Of a stretch of 64,000 bases of DNA, positions 52,035 to 59,971 are shown one piece after another. A program made the translations under genes and the position numbers. The DNA comes from Chloroflexota bacterium (GTDB lineage Bacteria > Chloroflexota > Anaerolineae > UBA4142 > SHND01), in NCBI GenBank assembly GCA_029778615.1, contig JAKOPZ010000316.1, forward strand, positions 25,440-89,439, in the 5' to 3' direction. The notes under the pieces are model-generated. The model searched no databases and had not been told where the DNA came from. It was given only the letters and a program-made list of their open reading frames with translations. Within the stretch, counting starts at the first letter, position 1, and the number at the start of each line of letters is the position of its first letter.

Positions 52035-52901
52035 TTACTTGGGCACGTACACTTGGCAAGGGGAACGTTCGTACATGATGACCTGCCAAATTTCCAGGTC
52101 GGAAAGTTTTTTGCCCCACGCAGGCATTCCGTTCGCCGGGCGGCCGTTCACCACCGCGTCGTGATGCATCGCCAAATCGAATTGCTGCATCGCGGTGCAA
52201 TCGGTAAAGTTGCGCGGCGGCTTGGCCGTGCCTGCCGCGCCGGGACCATCCCCTTTTAATTCTGGTCCATGACACGCCTGGCAATTTTTGGTATAGATGG
52301 TTTTCCCTGCGGCAAGGACCGCATCGCCGGGACCTGCTTCGGTGACCGGGAACGGAATCGCTTTCAAGATTTCGCCCGGTGGAATCGGCGTGGCGGTCGG
52401 TCCGGGAGTCGGTGTAACTAACGGCACGGTGGGCGGATTTTCGCCGGGCGCCCAGTTCAAAACATAGCTGACCAACGCATCAATTTGGTCCGGCCGCAGC
52501 GGTCCGCCGTAATCCTGACTCCACGTCGGCATGTGTTGTTGATAGTTCTCGTTCTCATAGTATTTGGAAAACTGCGGACGACCAGCGGCAATGGTGTTGC
52601 GGATAAAGTCGGCAGTCGTTCCATTCCAGTTAATGAGTTTGAGATACGGCGTGCCTTTTAAATCCAAAAGGTCGGTGCGATTGAGCGCGGGACCTTTGCC
52701 CGCGATGCCTTCGCCCTTTTCGCCGTGACACGTGATGCAGTACGTTTCAAAGTATTCTGCGCCCGCCTGCACACTGCGCGCCGCAAAATTCTTTTGATAC
52801 CGCGCCATGCGCGCATCCTCGCCGATGCCGTAAATGACCAATACCACAATCGTGGCAACGGTAAACAAAATCCCGATGAGGATTTTAAACTGAACACTCA
52901 T
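52035..52901 (-). CDS. Dihaem cytochrome c of a cytochrome bc complex
   Basis: 288 residues. One membrane anchor at about 7-28, then two class I cytochrome c domains joined by a TPTPGPTATPIPPG linker. Haem sites are CITCH (near 54) and CQACH (near 214); axial methionines are likely in QHMPTW and NGMPAW. It follows the Rieske and cytochrome b genes and so should take electrons from the Rieske protein and pass them to an oxidase or other acceptor. The start at 52901 (MSVQFKIL) places the anchor at the N-terminus. Confidence 0.92.
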   Translation of the reverse strand: MSVQFKILIGILFTVATIVVLVIYGIGEDARMARYQKNFAARSVQAGAEYFETYCITCHGEKGEGIAGKGPALNRTDLLDLKGTPYLKLINWNGTTADFIRNTIAAGRPQFSKYYENENYQQHMPTWSQDYGGPLRPDQIDALVSYVLNWAPGENPPTVPLVTPTPGPTATPIPPGEILKAIPFPVTEAGPGDAVLAAGKTIYTKNCQACHGPELKGDGPGAAGTAKPPRNFTDCTAMQQFDLAMHHDAVVNGRPANGMPAWGKKLSDLEIWQVIMYERSPCQVYVPK

Positions 52902-52961
52902 AGTCCGTGAGAAGGCGTTGCGGCGCAAAGCAAGCTCTCGCGCCGCAACGACACTGTTCCT

Positions 52962-54989
52962 TTATTTGTAATTCGCGTCTTTGTGCAAATAGATTACGCG
53001 GTCATATTTGCCGGTATCGCTCGGCGTTGTCTTGTCCCACGTAATTTCGAGATTGACGCGCTTGAGTCCGTTCTGCTGCCACTGCTGAACAACAAAGACA
53101 CCTTTGGCATTTGGAATGCCGTGCGTTTTATCGCCTTCCGCCCACAACTGTGCGCGCCGTTGGACTTCTTGCTGCATTGCCGCGAGCATACGGTCAAACT
53201 CGGTATCGGTGGGTTTGGGCACGCTGTAATTTTCGAGTACGTATTCACCATCCGGTAAACCGTCATAGCCCAATCGGCGCACCGGACCCCAATCATCCGG
53301 CACGAGCGGCACAGGCGGCAACACACCTTCTTCGGGAATGAACGTTTGTCCAATTTCCACAGCGGGCGGCGCGGTCACACCATAGAACGGCGTGCCTTGA
53401 TACCAAATCACCATCATAAAGATTGTCGAAATAATCGCGACGACGACAGTGCCTTTGCGATTCTTGAGCAATTGACGGCTGGGTTTGGTGCCCCAGAATT
53501 TTTCCCACCATTCGTTGATGTATGGAACGCCCAAGAACAACGCGGGAATAATCATCGTCGGGATAATCACACCCTGCCACGCGGGACTGTCATAAAACGG
53601 CACGATGATGGTGGAACCCGGCGGCATGTCCGCGCCGATGTACTTGGCAATGGAAACCATTGTCTGGTCCAGCGCGCGGATGGCGGGCAGAACGAACGCG
53701 TCCTTTAGCAAGCCCTGAATCCACAAAAAGTACCACGGTGCGGTCGTATGGAGTGGGGTGTGCAATGGGTTGCTGTGTTCTTGCAAAGGCGCATGGAAAA
53801 CCCACGCCGAATAGGCAATCACCACAAACGTCGCAATCGCTGCCCACAACAATTCGCGCGTGAACAATTCCGGCAAATAGTCAATCCGTTCTTTTGCCGC
53901 TTTGCGGACTGCCGGGTCGGGCGATTCTTCTTCGGCGGCAGGAACAGAAATGCCGTGCGTGCGCGCGACGCGATAATAGTGCACCGAAATCAACACCAAC
54001 GTAATCGCGGGCAGCGCAAAGACGTGCATGAGGTAAAAGCGCAGCAGACCGTTTTGATTAATCGTATCGCCGCCGCGCATAATCAAGTTGGAAAAGTAGC
54101 CGACGATTTCTTTTGGCGGGACCGATTTTGCCATCGAAGTGCCAATCGTCACCGCCCAATACGCCAATTGGTCCCACGGGAGCAGATAGCCGCTGAAGGA
54201 AAGCGCAAACGTCAAGATGAGCAGCACGACGCCCGTGAGCCATGTAAACGTGCGCGGCGGCTTGAAGGAGCCGGTCAAAAAGACGCGCGTCATGTGGAGC
54301 ACCACAATCAGCACCATCAATTCCGCGCCGACGCGATGCAGGTCGCGCATCAGCTGACCGAACGGAATCGCGCTCATGATTTTCACAATGTCTTCGTACG
54401 CGCGTCGGTCAGACGGCGTATAGAAAATCATCAGAATCACGCCCGTAATCGTCTCGAGCATGAACATGTAAAACGAGAGATAGCCCAAGCCGAAGGTGTG
54501 CGAAAATTTCGTCGAAGACTTTTCATAGTACTTGGGACGAATATGCGCGAAAAACGCGTTGACGTGAATTTTGTAACGCGGGTTCGGTTTCTCGATGGCG
54601 GGGTCGCCGCGAAAGAACGCACGCGTATCGGCAATACCCATTCCGGCGGTGACAGCGCGCACGGTGTTATCCGCTTGCTGCCACGCGACCTCTTTGGTCT
54701 TGTCAATGAATTCTGTGCGTCCCTCGCCGCCTTCGCGCGCTTTTTCCAACCAGGGAATCAATTCTTTGACCGCGTGAGGCGACTTGTCTTTGGCAATGTC
54801 GAGGAGGCGCTCCGACATGGACTGCGAAGTTTTTACTTGAAACAATTCCGCGCCGGTCTCGCCGTCCGCCGGCAGCTGCTCGGGCGCGTGCCCGTTCGTG
54901 TCATGCCCGTTCGTCGCATGCCCGTTGCCATCCGGCGTGCCGTTACCGTTTGTCGTCTTTTTCTTGATCTGGCGATTGAATAATCCCAT
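52962..54989 (-). CDS. Cytochrome b of a menaquinol-oxidising bc complex, b6 and subunit IV fused
   Basis: 675 residues. A glycine/asparagine-rich soluble start (to about 150) precedes the cytochrome b core. Haem ligands are H-x13-H in LHRVGAELMVLIVVLH and H-x14-H in MHVFALPAITLVLISVH; the 14-residue spacing is b6-like. Subunit-IV-like helices follow in the same chain, with TAPWYFLW in place of the PEWY Qo motif. A soluble tail of about 130 residues ends the protein. The ATG at 54989 is chosen because GGAGG lies 8 nt upstream; the ATG at 54995 is only 2 nt from it. Middle gene of the Rieske - cyt b - cyt c operon. Confidence 0.92.
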   Translation of the reverse strand: MGLFNRQIKKKTTNGNGTPDGNGHATNGHDTNGHAPEQLPADGETGAELFQVKTSQSMSERLLDIAKDKSPHAVKELIPWLEKAREGGEGRTEFIDKTKEVAWQQADNTVRAVTAGMGIADTRAFFRGDPAIEKPNPRYKIHVNAFFAHIRPKYYEKSSTKFSHTFGLGYLSFYMFMLETITGVILMIFYTPSDRRAYEDIVKIMSAIPFGQLMRDLHRVGAELMVLIVVLHMTRVFLTGSFKPPRTFTWLTGVVLLILTFALSFSGYLLPWDQLAYWAVTIGTSMAKSVPPKEIVGYFSNLIMRGGDTINQNGLLRFYLMHVFALPAITLVLISVHYYRVARTHGISVPAAEEESPDPAVRKAAKERIDYLPELFTRELLWAAIATFVVIAYSAWVFHAPLQEHSNPLHTPLHTTAPWYFLWIQGLLKDAFVLPAIRALDQTMVSIAKYIGADMPPGSTIIVPFYDSPAWQGVIIPTMIIPALFLGVPYINEWWEKFWGTKPSRQLLKNRKGTVVVAIISTIFMMVIWYQGTPFYGVTAPPAVEIGQTFIPEEGVLPPVPLVPDDWGPVRRLGYDGLPDGEYVLENYSVPKPTDTEFDRMLAAMQQEVQRRAQLWAEGDKTHGIPNAKGVFVVQQWQQNGLKRVNLEITWDKTTPSDTGKYDRVIYLHKDANYK

Positions 54990-55260
54990 ACTCATTGCCT
55001 CCGGCGAAAAGCATCATCCCGCGTCATCGTCATTGCTTTGGTGTGAGAATTGCAAACCACATGCAAATCTGACGAGGCGGGAGCGAAGCCGTCATCGCTC
55101 CCGGTTTTTTTGCTCCAACAGCCGTTGTGCATCGTCATCCACAAATTCTGTATTGAAAACACGTAGAACAGAGCCGAAAGCGCCACGACCCAACTCGCGT
55201 TATCGCGTAGAACGCGCAATCCATTCTTGGTTGAATCGGCAAAACGCTTTCGAGAGTGTG
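54990..55260. other. 271-bp spacer inside the bc operon
   Basis: No confident gene. A 75-codon minus-strand ORF starting at a TTG (55219) has one hydrophobic helix and ends in an ATGA overlap with the cytochrome b gene, but it has no family likeness. A plus-strand terminator-like hairpin lies within it. Confidence 0.5.
55079..55111 (+). terminator. Terminator-like hairpin, antisense to the bc operon
   Basis: GGGAGCGA / TCGCTCCC arms with an 8-nt loop, GG and T7 on the plus strand, although all genes here are on the minus strand. It may stop antisense transcription or act as an mRNA-processing hairpin between the Rieske and cytochrome b cistrons. Confidence 0.65.
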
Positions 55261-55938
55261 CTAACCGTGAGAGTGTCCGAGAATAATTTTTCCGGTATCC
55301 ACAACCAGTTGCGCGTTCGGGTCAGGAACCGGCAGCGGGTCCCCATTGGCGTTCGTTTCGGCAAGGACTTTGCCGTCCGCATCGGTGAAACGAATCACAA
55401 AACGGTCCAACGAACGCGGCGCGGGACCTTCGATATAGGTCCCATTCTTTTGATACTTGGAACCATGACACGGACATTCAAAACGATTGGTGACGGGCTG
55501 CCATCCATACAGACAACCCAGATGCACACAAACGTTGTAGAGAGCTATTACGCCCTGGTCCGTATTGGAAATCCACGCGCGCGCGGCAGTCTTGCTGGCA
55601 GGCGCCGCATCGGTTGGCGGAATCACATCGCCCGCCACGCCCAAATCGAAAATCCCACCAAACTCACCGGCACCGAAACGCGGGAGCGCAAATATGAACG
55701 TGGCGCCGCCGAGTGCGACAAAGAAAATCCCAAGTGAAGCGAGAAATCCGTAATTGAGAAACTCACGGCGAGTCATGGGCGCTTGAATCATTGCCAATTC
55801 GGCGTCTGTCGGTCCGCCCTTGCTTTCTTCTTTGTGCCCGGCTGCGGGCTTTGCCGGAGTTGCCGGTTTTGCCGCCGCCGTTGGTTTTGGGGTTGGAGTA
55901 GGTTTTGCCGCAGGTTTTGCGGCGATTGCTTCTGCCAT
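55261..55938 (-). CDS. Rieske [2Fe-2S] protein of the bc complex
   Basis: 225 residues. An alanine/proline/lysine-rich cytoplasmic start (about 1-50) is followed by a twin-arginine motif TRREFLNYGF and a membrane helix near 63-90, so export is by Tat as for other Rieske proteins. Cluster ligands are in CVHLGC (near 140) and CPCHGSKY (near 155). First gene of the operon with cytochrome b and dihaem cytochrome c. MAEAIAAK at 55938 is chosen, with GGTGGTGAG upstream. Confidence 0.93.
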   Translation of the reverse strand: MAEAIAAKPAAKPTPTPKPTAAAKPATPAKPAAGHKEESKGGPTDAELAMIQAPMTRREFLNYGFLASLGIFFVALGGATFIFALPRFGAGEFGGIFDLGVAGDVIPPTDAAPASKTAARAWISNTDQGVIALYNVCVHLGCLYGWQPVTNRFECPCHGSKYQKNGTYIEGPAPRSLDRFVIRFTDADGKVLAETNANGDPLPVPDPNAQLVVDTGKIILGHSHG

Positions 55939-56070
55939 AAATCTCACCACCTATCTGACACACAGAAAGCATTCGATGGAACATCCATGAATGCTGATTT
56001 CAAAGCAACTGTGAATTCGAGAGGTTGGAAAAAGGATGGTGTTGTGTTGCTTGTGCGTTTTCGCACGAGC

Positions 56071-56098
56071 ATTATAGCACAAAATTTTTTTCGTTCAA
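56071..56098 (-). promoter_or_regulatory. Sigma-70 promoter of the Rieske/cytochrome bc operon
   Basis: Minus strand TTGAAC (56093-56098), 16-bp spacer, TATAAT (56071-56076). The transcript would begin near a small hairpin (TGCTTGTGCG/CGCACGAGCA, 56048-56071) and have a leader of about 125 nt. Confidence 0.75.
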
Positions 56099-56223
56099 TA
56101 GTGAAATTCGTCGCAAACGGGATTGACAAGGAGAAAAAACAGTGCACAATGCGAAACGGACACTGCGCGAGCAGTCGTACCGAGTTCATTGTGAATTGCG
56201 CATGGTCCATTCTGAATTCTCTT

Positions 56224-56317
56224 GGGGGTAGTTTCGTCCCGGTGGGCGGCGCGGTCTTCAAAATCGTTGCGAGGTGGTGGTACCATCTTGGGTGGGTTCG
56301 ACTCCCATCTACTCCCG
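56224..56317 (+). tRNA. selC: tRNA-Sec (anticodon UCA)
   Basis: 94 nt, CCA not encoded. The acceptor stem has 8 bp (GGGGGTAG with CTACTCCC, one G-U pair), the D stem 6 bp (TCGTCC/GGGCGG around a CGGT loop, as in E. coli selC), the anticodon loop is CTTCAAA with TCA at 56258-56260, a 9-bp long variable arm follows (CGAGGTGGT/ACCATCTTG with a GGT loop), then a T arm with loop TTCGACT and discriminator G. These are the hallmarks of bacterial selenocysteine tRNA, so the organism should recode UGA. TTGACA at 56123-56128 may be its -35 box. selA, selB and selD are not in the window. Confidence 0.93.
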
Positions 56318-56354
56318 ATTTCTCTTGCATGAAACTCACGGCACGCGCCGCGAA

Positions 56355-57389
56355 TTATTTTACCGCGCGTCGCGTCAACATCACTCCCAACGCGAGAACC
56401 ATCACGCCCAAGAAAACCACATACACCAAAACATTTCCCGCTCCCGTGTACGCGTCGCCAATCGCCAAACGCGCAATCATCGTGAGCGGCGAAACCCCAA
56501 AGAGATAACTCGCGCCCAGCGCGCCCATCAATGCCAACGCGTACACAAATTGCGCCTGTTCGCGATTTTTGAACCACACCGCGATAAACGCGGCGGCAAC
56601 TCCATACATACCCGCGAGCACGCCGCCCATCACCCACAGCAGCGGCAAATTTTCCAACGCTGTTCCGTTCAAACGCAGCAGCGCCAGCCACAACGCGCAC
56701 TGCGCGAGCGCCAACAACACAGCCGCCAAAATTTTCGCGCCGACGACGGTAGACCACGAGATGGGCGCGGCGAGCAGAGTCTCGATTGTGTTGAGCTCGA
56801 ATTCTTCTGACAATGAATCCGCTACGAGGTTGCCCGCCACAAAAGCGGGAAAGAACAGCAACACGGGCAAAATCACCGAATACAAAAATTCAAAGGTCGT
56901 CGGCGGCGCGCCTTTTAAATCTGCATAACGCGTGACGATGCCGCGTTCCGCGCGCAAAACATTTTCATAGCGCCGCAGCGGTTCTTGGAGCACCAGCTGA
57001 ATCAGCGACGCGCGCGCTTCCGCGCGCGGCACATACAAGTCAAGGGTCACGATGTCGTTTGACGCGTTCGGCGTCATCACCACCGCGTCCACTTGATTTT
57101 GTTGATACCCACCCACCGCATCATCCAAATTATCATAGCGCACCACCTGCACACCGCGTTCGCGCAAAAACGGGACCAGCGCATCACTCAACGCGCCCAC
57201 AATGCCCACGCGCAAATTCACGCGCGCGCTCACACTGACGGCATCGGGGTCATACAACGACAGCAAACCCAACAGCAGCGCGGAGGAAAAGGACGCGATA
57301 AAAAGTTGAATCAATATCGCAATCAATATGGTGCGTTCGCGCGCGACAGAGGCAAGGTCGCGTTTCATCAAAGCAAGAAAGGCGTTCAC
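56355..57389 (-). CDS. ABC-2 type transporter permease
   Basis: 344 residues. One N-terminal helix (20-45), an exterior domain to about 160 and five or six C-terminal helices with LNTIETLLAAPISWSTVVGAKILAA, the conserved cytoplasmic coupling loop of ABC-2 exporters (NatB/YhaP-like). The GTG start overlaps the TGA of the larger permease gene as GTGA. Together with that permease and the divergent ATPase it should form an exporter, substrate unknown. Confidence 0.85.
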   Translation of the reverse strand: MNAFLALMKRDLASVARERTILIAILIQLFIASFSSALLLGLLSLYDPDAVSVSARVNLRVGIVGALSDALVPFLRERGVQVVRYDNLDDAVGGYQQNQVDAVVMTPNASNDIVTLDLYVPRAEARASLIQLVLQEPLRRYENVLRAERGIVTRYADLKGAPPTTFEFLYSVILPVLLFFPAFVAGNLVADSLSEEFELNTIETLLAAPISWSTVVGAKILAAVLLALAQCALWLALLRLNGTALENLPLLWVMGGVLAGMYGVAAAFIAVWFKNREQAQFVYALALMGALGASYLFGVSPLTMIARLAIGDAYTGAGNVLVYVVFLGVMVLALGVMLTRRAVK

Positions 57390-58972
57390 AGCGAACCTCG
57401 CACAATCAACACGTTATAAATTGTGTGGAGAACAATTCCGCCCGCGAGCGCCGCCACATACGGAATGCGCGCGCGTGTATACAACAAACATACGACGGCG
57501 GTGAAACAAAAGTGCGCCGCAAGCGGGACAAACAAAAAGCCGGTATTGAACAGCGCCGCCGAAAGGAATGTCTGCGAAACGATGCCGAGCGAGATGAACG
57601 TGAGCAATTTCTCGCCAATCAAAAAACCGAGCGCGGACAAAAACGCGAGCAGGGTTACACTCCGCAGCGATTGCACCTCACGCCGCGAAATCAACACAGC
57701 AATCCCCATCGTCTTGACCAGTTCTTCAACGCCCGCCGACGCGACCAACGCCGCCCCCAGCATAAAACGCAAGGGCAAATTCGTCGCGATGGCTAAAAGA
57801 ATCAGCTGCGCGAGATACACCATCGGCACAGCAGCAAAGCTCATTACAAAAATGGAAAGCGCGGGGCGGCGCAAATCCATAATCCAATACAGCGCGTCGG
57901 CAAGCTTGTATGTGAGCGGTTGATACGTCATCAGAAATTCTTCATGCAGTAAACGCGAACTCACATACAGCGTAATGCCAAAAATCAAAAGCATCGGCAG
58001 TGACGGAAAAAGATATTCTTGCCAGCCAAACGCTTCACCGCGATACATTTTCACGGCGAGCGTGAGCGGTGACATGTACGCCAATTCCGACAAATCCGTG
58101 AACATCGCGGGAAATACCAGATACACCGCCGTCATCGTCGTCACAAACATTGCGATAAAGGTCGTGTCCTGAAATGTGCGGTACAAGAGCGGGACCATCA
58201 GGTAAATGGCAAAGATGAATAATGAGGTCGGCACAAAAATCGCCAACGCCAGCCATATCGGCGCGCGCGTGACGAGCGCCAATCCTGCCGTCGCCGTCGT
58301 GGCAAAAGCAATGTACGGCAGCATCTTGCCCATGATGATTTGGAACGGCGTGACGGGCGCGGACAAGAGCAAGGTCAAGCGGCGTTTGATTTTTTCATCC
58401 ATGAAACTGCTGGTGAAAAAGATGCTGATGAAACTCAACGGCATGATGTACAAAAACGCGACAATGACATCGGCGAAAGGCGTCGGCGGCGCTTGCAAGG
58501 AAGGAATGAACGGCTCTTGCGGCGGTGTATCGAGCGCCGCGTCAATGGAATGGATTTGCACGCGCAGTGGAAACGCGCGCGTAATTTCTTGCGTTGCCGC
58601 GAGTTCCACCACTTGCTGTTTTTCCAAATAACGCTTGAGCGCGCCGACGGCGTATTGCGATTTGGCATCGTCGCGCGCAATCACGGCGCCGCCGTCAACG
58701 ACAACATCCAATGCGCGCGTTGCCAACAACTGTGCGCCGGTCGCCGCGTCCACGCGCATCGTTTCAAAACGACTGTCGCGAATTTCTGCCGCATCGCCGC
58801 GCACGCCCACGCGATACAGCCCGCTGCCCAACGCGCTCACATCGCGCAGGGCGAACGCGAGCGCGCCTAACACGGCGAGCAGAATTAACACGGCGACCGG
58901 CGAAACGCCGCCGCTAAAACGCTGACGCAAGCGCGAAATTTCGCGCCATGCAATGGTTCGGATTTGAATCAT
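57386..58972 (-). CDS. ABC-2 permease fused to a PrsW/CPBP-like membrane protease domain
   Basis: 528 residues. Residues 1-370 are a NatB-like permease: N-terminal helix, exterior domain, then helices with MDEKIKRRLTLLLSAPVTPFQIIMGKM as coupling loop. Residues 375-528 add seven or so helices with EELVKT near 430, GFLIGEK near 465, and histidines in AHFCF and LHTIYN, the order of motifs in PrsW/CPBP glutamic-type intramembrane proteases. The fusion suggests proteolysis of an exported or membrane substrate coupled to transport. ATG at 58972 is preferred to TTG at 58978. Confidence 0.78.
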   Translation of the reverse strand: MIQIRTIAWREISRLRQRFSGGVSPVAVLILLAVLGALAFALRDVSALGSGLYRVGVRGDAAEIRDSRFETMRVDAATGAQLLATRALDVVVDGGAVIARDDAKSQYAVGALKRYLEKQQVVELAATQEITRAFPLRVQIHSIDAALDTPPQEPFIPSLQAPPTPFADVIVAFLYIMPLSFISIFFTSSFMDEKIKRRLTLLLSAPVTPFQIIMGKMLPYIAFATTATAGLALVTRAPIWLALAIFVPTSLFIFAIYLMVPLLYRTFQDTTFIAMFVTTMTAVYLVFPAMFTDLSELAYMSPLTLAVKMYRGEAFGWQEYLFPSLPMLLIFGITLYVSSRLLHEEFLMTYQPLTYKLADALYWIMDLRRPALSIFVMSFAAVPMVYLAQLILLAIATNLPLRFMLGAALVASAGVEELVKTMGIAVLISRREVQSLRSVTLLAFLSALGFLIGEKLLTFISLGIVSQTFLSAALFNTGFLFVPLAAHFCFTAVVCLLYTRARIPYVAALAGGIVLHTIYNVLIVRGSL

Positions 58973-59057
58973 TCGCAAACTCGTTCGTCAGATTGCAAAC
59001 TGGACACTTTTGGTTACACTACATCGCGCATTTTTTCACGCGGCTTGGAATCACACA

Positions 59058-59930
59058 ATGATTGACCTGCACCACGTAACAAAGCGTTATCACAATTTCA
59101 CTGCCGTTGACGATTTCAATTTTAGCGCATCGCAAGGCGAAATCGTTGGCATCATCGGACACAACGGCGCGGGCAAAAGCACCACGCTCAAAATGATTGC
59201 GGGACTCGTCGCGCCTACGAGTGGCACAGTCTATATCAACGGGCAAGACATTCAAAAACACAGCGTCGCGCTCAAACGCCAAATCGGTTACTTGCCCGAA
59301 GAAAGCCCGTTGTACGAAAACATGACCGCGCGGCAGTATCTGTTATTTTTTTCGGAATTGTACGCCATGCCGCGCGCACGCGCGCAAACGCGGATTGACG
59401 AATTGCTGCACGCCTTGAATCTCGCCGACGCGGACAAATTGACCGGCGAATTTTCCAAAGGCATGAAACGCAAAGTAGCCATCGCGCGCGCGCTCATGCA
59501 CGACCCTGCCCTGCTGATTCTCGACGAACCCAATTCCGGGCTCGACCCGCTGACGTCGTTCTTTATCATCAACTTTTTGAAAACGCTCAAACGCGCACAG
59601 AAAACAATTCTGCTCAGCGCACACAATCTTTTTCACGTGGAATACATTTGCGACCGCGTGGCGATTATCAAGAGCGGCAAACTCGTCGTCTTTGATACAA
59701 TGGAAGCGATTCGCGCGGGCTTGGGCAAACGCGAATTTCAAATCGTTTTTCGCGCAGAGGAACCCCTCGCGTATGAGCGCCAAGATGGCAATTACATCTA
59801 TCGCACGCACGAAATGGATGCGCTGGCGACACTGCTCGAAAAAATTTCGGCGCGCGGTTGGGCATTGATTGATTTATCCGTTCACGAATCCGCGCTCGAG
59901 GAAATCTATGTCAAATTGATGACCACGTAA
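59058..59930 (+). CDS. ABC transporter ATP-binding protein
   Basis: 290 residues. Walker A GHNGAGKST near 38-46, Q-loop QIGYLPEESPLYENMT, signature LTGEFSKGMKRKVAIARAL near 133 (FSKGM in place of LSGGQ, as in NatA-type exporters), Walker B LLILDEPNSGLDP near 160 and switch histidine LSAHN. A C-terminal extension of 75 residues is usual for this group. Divergently transcribed from the two permease genes, 85 bp away, and the obvious ATPase for them. MIDLHHVTKRY at 59058 is the family start. Confidence 0.92.
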   Translation: MIDLHHVTKRYHNFTAVDDFNFSASQGEIVGIIGHNGAGKSTTLKMIAGLVAPTSGTVYINGQDIQKHSVALKRQIGYLPEESPLYENMTARQYLLFFSELYAMPRARAQTRIDELLHALNLADADKLTGEFSKGMKRKVAIARALMHDPALLILDEPNSGLDPLTSFFIINFLKTLKRAQKTILLSAHNLFHVEYICDRVAIIKSGKLVVFDTMEAIRAGLGKREFQIVFRAEEPLAYERQDGNYIYRTHEMDALATLLEKISARGWALIDLSVHESALEEIYVKLMTT

Positions 59931-59960
59931 ATAGAGACCAGAGATTAGAGATTGGAGATT
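59931..59960. repeat. GGAGAYT heptamer repeat, intergenic
   Basis: ATAGAGACCAGAGATTAGAG and onward, four units, directly after the TAA of the ATPase gene and 11 nt before the next ATG. Confidence 0.88.
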
Positions 59961-59971
59961 AACACAACGGA

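Noticed and set aside
54992..55219. 75-codon minus-strand ORF with one hydrophobic helix and ATGA overlap with cytochrome b
   Set aside because: TTG start without a ribosome site, no family likeness, and the cytochrome b start at 54989 with GGAGG upstream makes the ATGA overlap irrelevant.
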